A DNA stretch of 5,433 nucleotides, from positions 1-5,433 of the forward strand of contig SKWV01000281.1 of the NCBI GenBank assembly GCA_007128755.1, read 5' to 3'. This document shows, in pieces, positions 1-5,192 of the stretch (its first letter is position 1; every line of letters begins with the position of its first letter). Below the pieces are notes generated by a model. That model saw only the letters and a list, made by a program, of their open reading frames with translations, made no database searches and was not told the DNA's origin. Source of the DNA: Trueperaceae bacterium. GTDB taxonomy: Bacteria > Deinococcota > Deinococci > Deinococcales > Trueperaceae. Made by a program: the position numbers and the translations under genes.

Positions 1-979
1 CGTACAGCCCGGGCGTGGCGTCGATGGCCTCGAAGGTGGCGATCCCGGCCGCCATCGCCAGCGGGTTCCCCGACAGCGTGCCCGCCTGGTAGACCTTGCC
101 GACGGGCGACACCTGGTCCATGAGCGCGGCCGGGCCGCCGTAGGCGCCGACGGGCAGCCCGCCGCCGACGATCTTCCCCCAGCACGTCAGATCGGGCTCG
201 AGGTCCAAGCGCTCCGTGGCGCCGCCGCGCGCGAGCCGGAAGCCGGTCATGACCTCGTCGATCACCAGCAGGGCGCCGTGCTCACGCGTGAGGGCGCGAA
301 CGGCCTCGTGGTAGCCGGGCTCCGGCTCCACCAAGCCCATGTTGCCGGCGACCGGCTCGAGGATGAGCGCGGCGATGTCGCTTCCGTGCTCCCGGAAGAG
401 CGCCTCGAGGGCGCTCACGTCGTTGAAGGGCGCGACGAGCGTGAGGCCGGCGATCGCCTCGGGCACGCCGGCCGACGACGGCACGCCGGTGGTGGCGGCG
501 CCGGACCCCGCGGACACCAGGAGGCCGTCGGCGTGCCCGTGGTAGTGCCCGACGAGCTTGACGATGCGGTCGCGGCCGGTGGCGCCGCGGGCGACGCGCA
601 GCGCGCTCATGGTCGCCTCGGTGCCGGAGTTGACGAAACGCACGCGCTCCGTGCCCCGCGTGCGCTCGATGATGCGCTCGGCCAGCTCGGTCTCGCGGCC
701 GGTGGGGGCGCCGAACGACGTGCCGCCGGCGAGCGCCTCCTCGAGGGCGGCGATCACCCGCGGGTGACGGTGCCCGAGGAGCATCGGCCCCCACGAGCCG
801 ATCATGTCGATGAGGCGGTTGTCGTCGGCGTCCCAGAGGTAGGCGCCGTCGGCGCGGGCGACGAAGCGGGGGGTGCCGCCGACGCTGCCGAAGGCGCGCA
901 CGGGCGAGCTCACGCCACCGGGCATCACGCGGCGCGCACGGTCGAAGAGGGCTTCGGATCGCGTCGTGGTCAGGGTCAT
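1..979 (-). CDS. hemL: Glutamate-1-semialdehyde 2,1-aminomutase, 3' end cut by the window edge
   Basis: This PLP enzyme converts glutamate-1-semialdehyde to 5-aminolevulinate, the last step of the C5 route to haem and other tetrapyrroles, in the cytoplasm. I translated about 326 residues; the family is usually 425-430, so roughly the last 100 are beyond the left edge. The N-terminus reads RRVMPGGVSSPVRAF, the classic HemL opening. The middle carries HGHADGLLVSAGSG and GVPSSAGVPEA. The PLP site shows the cofactor-binding Asp241 in IDEVMTGFR and the Schiff-base Lys269 in CWGKIVGGGLPVGAYGG, equivalent to E. coli Lys265. The ATG at 979 matches the family start. An in-frame GTG at 1009 would add ten residues that do not look conserved. 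The gene lies 49 nt after the amylase stop on the same strand. A GGAG 17 nt upstream is too far for a normal Shine-Dalgarno site, but it suits an ATG at 987 that opens a three-codon ORF overlapping this start. Confidence 0.96.
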   Translation of the reverse strand, partial: MTLTTTRSEALFDRARRVMPGGVSSPVRAFGSVGGTPRFVARADGAYLWDADDNRLIDMIGSWGPMLLGHRHPRVIAALEEALAGGTSFGAPTGRETELAERIIERTRGTERVRFVNSGTEATMSALRVARGATGRDRIVKLVGHYHGHADGLLVSAGSGAATTGVPSSAGVPEAIAGLTLVAPFNDVSALEALFREHGSDIAALILEPVAGNMGLVEPEPGYHEAVRALTREHGALLVIDEVMTGFRLARGGATERLDLEPDLTCWGKIVGGGLPVGAYGGPAALMDQVSPVGKVYQAGTLSGNPLAMAAGIATFEAIDATPGLY

Positions 980-987
980 GCGCTCAT
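976..987 (-). other. Possible three-codon upstream ORF overlapping the hemL start
   Basis: On the minus strand ATG AGC GCA TGA runs from 987 to 976, and its stop overlaps the hemL start codon as ATGA. A GGAG at 1000-997 is 9 nt from this upstream ATG but 17 nt from the hemL ATG. This geometry would allow termination-reinitiation, with ribosomes loaded at the mini-ORF and passed to hemL. It may also be chance, with hemL simply having a poor ribosome binding site. Confidence 0.25.
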
Positions 988-1028
988 GGTGGCACGCTCC
1001 GGCGGTCACGACGAACGCGCGGCCGACC

Positions 1029-2474
1029 CTACAGCGCGATCACGGCGCCGCGACGGCCGGCGATGGAGAGGCGGAGCTTGCCGCCGCTCACGTGCGCGTC
1101 GATCTCTCCGAGGAGCGCGGGGCGCGGTCCGTCCGCCTGATCTTCAATCACCACATGACTGGTGTAATCTCCGTCCTTGTTGAGCACGACGAGCACGTCG
1201 TCGTCGCCGAGCGTGCGGCGGTACGCCACCACGCCGTGGTGGGCGTACACGAAGCGCGTCTCGCCGGTCCGGAGGGCCGGATGGGCGTGCCGCAGCGCCG
1301 CGAGATCGCGGGTCCAATGGAGCATCTCGCGGTCCCACTCCCCCTCGCGGCCCCACGGCATGCCCTGGCGGCAACCGGGGTCGTGTTCGCCGAGCAGGCC
1401 GAGCTCGTCGCCGTAGTAGACGCACGGCGCGCCCGGCAGCGTGAACTGCGCGAGCATGGCGAGTCGGGCGGCGTCGCGATCGCCCGCCAGCATCGTCAGC
1501 AGTCGCGGGGTGTCGTGCGAGCCGAGCAGGTTGAGCTGCGCCTCGACGACGGGCCGGGGGTAGCGGCCCAGCTCCTCCTCGACGGCGCGGGCGAAGGCCT
1601 GCGCGCTCAGGACCGGCATGCGCTTGAGCCCCGAACGGGCGACCTCGTCGGCGTCGAGTCGTTCGGCCGCGAAGCCCAGCGTCGCGCGGGTGAGCGGGTA
1701 GTTCATGACCGCGTCGAACTGATCGCCCTGGAGCCAGCGGCTCGCGTCGTCCCAGAGCTCCCCGACGATGTAGCACTCCGGGTTCACCGCCAGGCAGCGC
1801 CGCCGGAACTCGCGCCAGAAGGCGTCGTCGTCGATCTCGTTGGGAACGTCGAGGCGCCAGCCGTCGATCCCGAAGCGCAGCCAGTGCTCCGCGACCGAGA
1901 AGATGTACTCGCGCACGGCCGGCGTGGCGGTGTTGAACTTCGGCAGCGCCGGGAGGTTCCACCAGGCGCCGTAGCGCGCCTCTCCCTCGTAGGCGTTGAG
2001 CGGGAAGCCGTGCACGTGCCACCAGTCGAGGTAGGCCGAATCCGGGCCGTTCTCGAGCACGTCGTGGAACTGCAGGAAGCCGCGGCTCGCGTGGTTGAAC
2101 ACCCCGTCCAGCACGACCCGCAGGCCGCGCGCGTGGCAGGCGTCGAGCAGCTCGCGCAGCGCGTCGTCGCCGCCCAGCATCGGGTCGACCTTGAGGAAGT
2201 CGTGCGTGTGGTAGCGATGGTTCGCGCCCGACTGGAAGATCGGGTTGAGGTAGATGGCGGTCACGCCGAGCGCCTGGAGGTGATCGAGGTGCTCGACGAC
2301 CCCGAGCAGGTCGCCGCCCTTGTAGGCGTGCACCGTCGGGGGCGCGTCCCACGGCTCGAGGTGCGCGGGCTTCGGCACGCGGTCGCTCTGCGCGAAGCGG
2401 TCGGGGAAGATCTGGTAGAAGACGGCGTGCTTGACCCAGTCGGGGGTGCGGGGGGAGCGGGAAGCGCTGGGCAT
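1029..2474 (-). CDS. GH13 alpha-glucan hydrolase, subfamily 20-like (neopullulanase/cyclomaltodextrinase type), no N-terminal CBM34 domain
   Basis: This 481-residue protein should hydrolyse alpha-1,4 (possibly alpha-1,6) links in maltodextrins, cyclodextrins or pullulan. No signal peptide is visible, so it is probably cytoplasmic. The catalytic barrel begins almost at once (WVKHAVFYQIFPDRF, residues 13-27). GH13 regions follow in order: I at 123-128 (DGVFNH), V at 177-181 (LPKFN, close to the MPKLN mark of subfamily 20), II at 205-209 (GWRLD, nucleophile Asp209), III at 238-239 (GE, acid/base Glu239) and IV at 319-321 (SHD, third acid Asp321). All catalytic residues are present. GWRLDVPNEID and GDQFDAVMNYP are typical of neopullulanase-like enzymes. 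Those are usually about 580 residues with an N-terminal CBM34 dimerisation domain, which is absent here. The ATG at 2474 has AGGA 6 nt upstream. The exact substrate cannot be told from sequence. Confidence 0.93.
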   Translation of the reverse strand: MPSASRSPRTPDWVKHAVFYQIFPDRFAQSDRVPKPAHLEPWDAPPTVHAYKGGDLLGVVEHLDHLQALGVTAIYLNPIFQSGANHRYHTHDFLKVDPMLGGDDALRELLDACHARGLRVVLDGVFNHASRGFLQFHDVLENGPDSAYLDWWHVHGFPLNAYEGEARYGAWWNLPALPKFNTATPAVREYIFSVAEHWLRFGIDGWRLDVPNEIDDDAFWREFRRRCLAVNPECYIVGELWDDASRWLQGDQFDAVMNYPLTRATLGFAAERLDADEVARSGLKRMPVLSAQAFARAVEEELGRYPRPVVEAQLNLLGSHDTPRLLTMLAGDRDAARLAMLAQFTLPGAPCVYYGDELGLLGEHDPGCRQGMPWGREGEWDREMLHWTRDLAALRHAHPALRTGETRFVYAHHGVVAYRRTLGDDDVLVVLNKDGDYTSHVVIEDQADGPRPALLGEIDAHVSGGKLRLSIAGRRGAVIAL

Positions 2475-2480
2475 GCCGCA

Positions 2481-2485
2481 TCCTA
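2481..2485 (-). promoter_or_regulatory. Ribosome binding site of the GH13 gene
   Basis: Read on the minus strand this is TAGGA, six bases before the ATG at 2474. It supports that start over the out-of-frame ATG at 2481. Confidence 0.6.
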
Positions 2486-2540
2486 CGCACGAGATGGCGT
2501 CAGGGACGTACTTCTTTGCACAGGGTCACGTCCTGGATGC

Positions 2541-2570
2541 GGTTGCTGCAGAGCGTCAGTCGCAGCAACC
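2541..2570 (-). repeat. 9-bp perfect inverted repeat spanning the TPR gene stop codon
   Basis: GGTTGCTGC at 2541-2549 is the exact reverse complement of GCAGCAACC at 2562-2570, with a 12-nt loop. The stop codon of the TPR gene (2556-2558) lies in the loop. The RNA hairpin would form in the message upstream of the amylase gene. No T-run follows on the minus strand, so it is not a canonical intrinsic terminator. It could be a weak terminator, a processing or stability hairpin, or a protein site. Confidence 0.5.
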
Positions 2571-4229
2571 TGCGCCGGTCCGGCAGAAGCAGGACGCGCC
2601 GATGCCCTCGTCCGCCCGCGCCAGCGCGAGGTCGAGCCGGGCCTGCACGGGAGCGGCTTCGTCGTGCCGGCCGAGCCGCCGCAGGCACTCCACGTACCCG
2701 TGCAGGCTCCAGACGTTGTCGGGGTGCTGCGCCGGTCGGCTGAGCGTCCCGTCCAGGCCGAGGTCCTCGCGGTAGACCGCGGTCGCCTCGTCGACGCGCC
2801 CCTGCTCCAGGAGCAGCGCGCCCAAGGCGTGCCGAACGGGCTGCATCCAGCCCCATGGCTCGTCGTAGGGCAGACCGTCGTCGAGGGCCACGGCCTCACG
2901 GAGCCGGGCGAAGGCCTCGTCATGGTCACCCTTGCGGTAGAGGATCTCGCCGCCGAGCATCGCCGCCGCCACCGCCAGGATGTCGATGCAGCGGTTGTTG
3001 AAGACGTACCGCGACTCGGGCACGCGGCGCACCGCCGCGACGAACCGCTCCTGCTCGGCTACGGCAGCGGCGACGTGGCCTTGCGCGGCGTGCGCCACGC
3101 CCTTGGCGTAATGCCGCATGGCCGTCGTAACGCAGTAGAGCTCCGGATCGTCCGGCAGCGGCTCGTCGAGAATCTCGCGCCACCTGCCGAAACGCACGAG
3201 CACGTGCATCTTCATGGGGATGAAGCCCTCGAGCCAGTCGGCCATCGGCGGCGTGGTGACGCGCAGCAACGCCTCCGGGATCGTCGCCGCCAGCTCGTCG
3301 GCCGCCAGCAGCGCCGGACGGAACTGCCCCAGGAACATCGCCGCGTAGATCTTGAAGTGCTGGTCGTGACTCCGGTAGAGCGTGTAGAAGTTGAGGGGTC
3401 CCTCGCGCTCCAGGTAGAGGCGATCCGCCGCGATCGCCCGCTCGTTGGCGACCATCGCCTCGTAGTAGTGCCCGCAGAGGACGTCGATGTGTGACGGCAT
3501 GTGGAGCAGGTGGCCGGCGTCGGGAACCAGGTCGCGCAGCGCGTCGCAGGCGCGCAAGGCGCGCTCGGGGTGCGGCGACATCTCCATGGTGTGGACGTAC
3601 ATGTGGAGCACACCCGGGTGGTGCAGGTCACCGTCGATGGTCATGGCGCGGATGGCGCGTTCGAGCACGTCGACGGCCTCGAGCGTATCGGCGCCCGCGG
3701 CCGGTGCCCCCGTCGGTAGCTCCCAGAGTCGCCACGGCGTGCGGTTGATGAGCGCTTCGGCGAACAGGGCCGCCACGTCGAGGTCGTCGCCGAACGCCGC
3801 GTACACGTCGCGCATCGCGGCGGCGTAGGCATCGTTCCAGGCGTGCAGGTCGTCGGCGCTGCGAGCGTGGCCGGACGGGTAGCGCGCCTGCAACGCCCGC
3901 ACGAGCGCCTGCTCGACCGGCGTCGCCCCGTCGAGGCGGGCCAGCGCGGCCTCGACCGCCGCGCGGGCGGTCGCGACCGACGCCGGGAGTTCGTCGGGAC
4001 CGAACGCCTCCCACGGCTTGTTGTAGTTCGATCCCGAGGCGTAGGCCACACCCCAGTGCGCCATCGCGCAGCCGTCATCGTGCTCGATGGCTTTCTGGAA
4101 GCAGCGCACGGACTCGTCGTGGTTGTAGGCGTAGCACCACACGAGGCCCCGGTCGAACCAGGTCTGCGCGTCGGCCGAGCGGGTGCTCACGGTCCGACCG
4201 TGTCTTCCCAGGTCGTAGTAGTCGCTCAT
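2556..4229 (-). CDS. Tetratricopeptide-repeat protein of unknown function (TTC38-like family)
   Basis: A 557-residue soluble helical protein with no signal peptide or membrane segment. TPR-like helix pairs are visible at about 22-66 (AQTWFDRGLVWCYAYNHDESVRCFQKAIEHD), 250-270 (GHYYEAMVANERAIAAD), 373-400, 420-450 (YRKGDHDEAFARLREAVALDD) and 464-530. The architecture and phrases such as YNHDESVRCF, AMAHWGVAYA and LLHMPSHI resemble a widespread bacterial family related to eukaryotic TTC38, whose function I do not know. A histidine cluster is notable: H203, H204, H209, H213, E216, H220, H240, H243 and H247. The protein ends in a Cys-rich tail with C547, C549, C555 and C556. The ATG at 4229 has AAGGAG at an ideal 6-nt spacing. 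The gene is the first of the minus-strand block and diverges from lexA. A scaffold role is the default for TPR proteins, but the clustered His/Glu could be a metal or active site; that is inference. Confidence 0.85.
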   Translation of the reverse strand: MSDYYDLGRHGRTVSTRSADAQTWFDRGLVWCYAYNHDESVRCFQKAIEHDDGCAMAHWGVAYASGSNYNKPWEAFGPDELPASVATARAAVEAALARLDGATPVEQALVRALQARYPSGHARSADDLHAWNDAYAAAMRDVYAAFGDDLDVAALFAEALINRTPWRLWELPTGAPAAGADTLEAVDVLERAIRAMTIDGDLHHPGVLHMYVHTMEMSPHPERALRACDALRDLVPDAGHLLHMPSHIDVLCGHYYEAMVANERAIAADRLYLEREGPLNFYTLYRSHDQHFKIYAAMFLGQFRPALLAADELAATIPEALLRVTTPPMADWLEGFIPMKMHVLVRFGRWREILDEPLPDDPELYCVTTAMRHYAKGVAHAAQGHVAAAVAEQERFVAAVRRVPESRYVFNNRCIDILAVAAAMLGGEILYRKGDHDEAFARLREAVALDDGLPYDEPWGWMQPVRHALGALLLEQGRVDEATAVYREDLGLDGTLSRPAQHPDNVWSLHGYVECLRRLGRHDEAAPVQARLDLALARADEGIGASCFCRTGAGCCD

Positions 4230-4235
4230 CGCTCG

Positions 4236-4241
4236 CTCCTT
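4236..4241 (-). promoter_or_regulatory. Strong ribosome binding site of the TPR gene
   Basis: AAGGAG on the minus strand, six bases before the ATG at 4229, fixes the start. I see no convincing minus-strand promoter in 4242-4380. TAGAGT, reading leftwards from about 4293, is the best -10-like string but has no -35 partner. Confidence 0.8.
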
Positions 4242-4323
4242 CGGGGTCGTGCATGCCGTACGCGGGATCCGCGGCGGCGTGCGCGAACTCTAGCGCGAGC
4301 GGCGGCGGCCGCGCCCGCGTTCC

Positions 4324-4336
4324 GGCATCGGATGCC
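4324..4336. repeat. Short palindrome in the divergent intergenic region
   Basis: GGCATC-G-GATGCC is a perfect 6-bp inverted repeat around one central base, about 16 bp upstream of the lexA -35 box. It could be an operator for either divergent gene, but repeats this short are not rare in GC-rich DNA. Confidence 0.3.
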
Positions 4337-4351
4337 TCGCCTCACCTCCGC

Positions 4352-4380
4352 TTGACGCCCCCCGTCCTGGGGTCTATCAT
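4352..4380 (+). promoter_or_regulatory. Sigma70-type promoter of the lexA operon
   Basis: The -35 box TTGACG (4352-4357) and -10 box TATCAT (4375-4380) are separated by the optimal 17 bp and stand out in GC-rich sequence. The start of transcription should fall near 4386-4388, inside the inverted repeat at 4385-4405. That is a good position for repression by an operator-bound protein. The leader before the lexA ATG would be about 34 nt. Confidence 0.85.
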
Positions 4381-4384
4381 GGCG

Positions 4385-4405
4385 TACCCTTAGTAATTAA
4401 GGGTA
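4385..4405. promoter_or_regulatory. Candidate LexA operator (SOS box), TACCCTTA-N5-TAAGGGTA
   Basis: The two 8-bp arms at 4385-4392 and 4398-4405 are exact reverse complements, spaced by GTAAT. The site is AT-rich compared with its surroundings, covers the predicted transcription start and lies just before the lexA Shine-Dalgarno site. LexA proteins usually repress their own gene through a dyad at this place, so autoregulation is the simplest reading. The sequence is unlike the E. coli CTGT-N8-ACAG, Bacillus GAAC-N4-GTTC and alphaproteobacterial GTTC-N7-GTTC boxes. Alternatively, it forms an 8-bp hairpin at the 5' end of the mRNA and acts on RNA stability or translation. Confidence 0.7.
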
Positions 4406-4420
4406 TCGAGAGGAGACGGG

Positions 4421-5047
4421 ATGCCGCCACGCCCCCACAAGCAGTTGCGAATCCTGGACGCCCTCCGCGAGGCGGACGAGCGCGACGGTCACCTCCCGGA
4501 CCTGAGTGCGGTCGCCCGCGCCTTCGCGATCAGCTACCCCACCCTGCGTGAGCACCTCGCCGCGCTCGAGGCCAAGGGGCACCTCCGCGTCACCTCGCGC
4601 GGCCCCGGCCGCAGCCCCCGGGTCCGGCTCTCGGGCGTCGCCGCGGGCGTGCCCGTCTACGGCGAGATCGCCGCAGGCCTCCCCACGGGTGCCTACGCCG
4701 AGCCGGAGGGCTACCTGCGACTCCCCGGGGTCGGCTTCGCCCTGCGCGTGCGCGGGGACTCCATGGCGGAGCGCATCGAGGACGGCGACGTGGTGCTGCT
4801 CTCCGCCCGGCTCCCGCAGCGCTCGGGCGAGATCTGCGCCCTGCGCATCGGTGACGACGAAGCCACCCTCAAGTACCTCGAGTGGGAGGGCGCGAACCCG
4901 CCGCGCTACCGCCTCCGCCCCCACAACGCCGACTACCCCACCCTGGAGGTCGCCGCGAGCCACGTCCGCGTCGACGGCGTCTTCCGCAGCCTGCTGCGCG
5001 GCCCGATCGTGCAGGAACTCATGACCGATGGAGAGAGGAGCAGCTAG
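4421..5047 (+). CDS. lexA: LexA-family SOS repressor, self-cleaving S24 peptidase
   Basis: This 208-residue protein has the standard LexA size and layout. An N-terminal winged helix-turn-helix spans about residues 5-70, with the turn region LSAVARAFAISYPTLREHLAALEAKGHLRV at 29-58. The C-terminal S24 domain follows. The scissile Ala85-Gly86 pair lies in GEIAAGLPTG, the nucleophile Ser114 in RGDSM, and the general base Lys151 in ATLKYLEW. All self-cleavage elements are intact, so it should repress DNA-damage genes until RecA filaments stimulate its autoproteolysis. The recognition-helix segment YPTLREHL differs from the SP(S/N)-type sequence common in other LexA proteins, which suggests a different DNA target. 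The ATG at 4421 has AGGAG 5 nt upstream. The gene has its own promoter and candidate operator, and it leads into an imuB-like gene. A stress-specific S24 repressor that is not the global LexA cannot be excluded. Confidence 0.93.
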   Translation: MPPRPHKQLRILDALREADERDGHLPDLSAVARAFAISYPTLREHLAALEAKGHLRVTSRGPGRSPRVRLSGVAAGVPVYGEIAAGLPTGAYAEPEGYLRLPGVGFALRVRGDSMAERIEDGDVVLLSARLPQRSGEICALRIGDDEATLKYLEWEGANPPRYRLRPHNADYPTLEVAASHVRVDGVFRSLLRGPIVQELMTDGERSS

Positions 5048-5073
5048 GCAGAGGCTCCCTCGCCCCCCAACGC

Positions 5074-5120
5074 ACGAAGGCACATCCAGACCGCGGCCAA
5101 GCAGGAGGATGTGCCCTCGT
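5074..5120 (+). repeat. Long imperfect hairpin in the lexA-imuB spacer
   Basis: The arms 5074-5087 and 5107-5120 pair at 13 of 14 positions; the only mismatch is A5078 against C5116. The core is GGCACATCC with GGATGTGCC, and the loop is 19 nt. No T-run follows, so a simple intrinsic terminator is unlikely. It could be a processing site, a stability element or part of a cis-regulatory RNA controlling imuB expression relative to lexA. Confidence 0.6.
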
Positions 5121-5133
5121 CTCGCTCCAGCTC

Positions 5134-5147
5134 GGGCCTCTCGGCCC
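5134..5147 (+). repeat. Short GC hairpin in the lexA-imuB spacer
   Basis: GGGCC (5134-5138) pairs with GGCCC (5143-5147) around a TCTC loop. Alone it would mean little in this base composition, but it lies between two stronger stems. Confidence 0.35.
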
Positions 5148-5151
5148 CGCC

Positions 5152-5175
5152 GGTGCTGCGCCCCATCGTAGCACC
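5152..5175 (+). repeat. 9-bp hairpin just upstream of the imuB ribosome binding site
   Basis: GGTGCTGCG (5152-5160) pairs with CGTAGCACC (5167-5175) over nine positions, including one G-U wobble (5158 with 5169), with a 6-nt loop CCCCAT. It ends seven bases before the AGGGA Shine-Dalgarno site at 5182-5186. It could influence ribosome access or mark a transcript end. There is no T-run. Confidence 0.5.
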
Positions 5176-5192
5176 CGCATGAGGGAACGATG

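Noticed and set aside
873..3494. Very long plus-strand open frame (873 codons) opposite hemL, the GH13 gene and the TPR gene
   Set aside because: It is a GC-rich antisense shadow. It spans three well-supported minus-strand genes, and its translation is low-complexity (Arg, Val, Glu, Ala) without recognisable domains.
4261..4273. CGCGG-N3-CCGCG inverted repeat upstream of the TPR gene
   Set aside because: Five G/C pairs only, not placed relative to a recognisable promoter.
4360..4372. CCCC-N5-GGGG inverted repeat inside the lexA promoter spacer
   Set aside because: Only four base pairs of G/C in a GC-rich region; expected by chance.
5109..5171. Small ORF starting ATG directly after AGGAGG in the lexA-imuB spacer (20 codons)
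   Set aside because: The Shine-Dalgarno-like string abuts the ATG with no spacer, the start lies in a stem arm, and the Arg/Pro/Cys-rich peptide resembles nothing I know.
5152..5175. Rho-independent terminator of lexA
   Set aside because: The stem is good, but no run of T follows, and the imuB ribosome site comes seven bases later.
5048..5189. T-box or other known riboswitch in the lexA-imuB spacer
   Set aside because: ACCGCGG at 5089-5095 vaguely recalls a T-box, but the conserved antiterminator context and a terminator T-run are absent, and the downstream gene is not an amino-acid gene.
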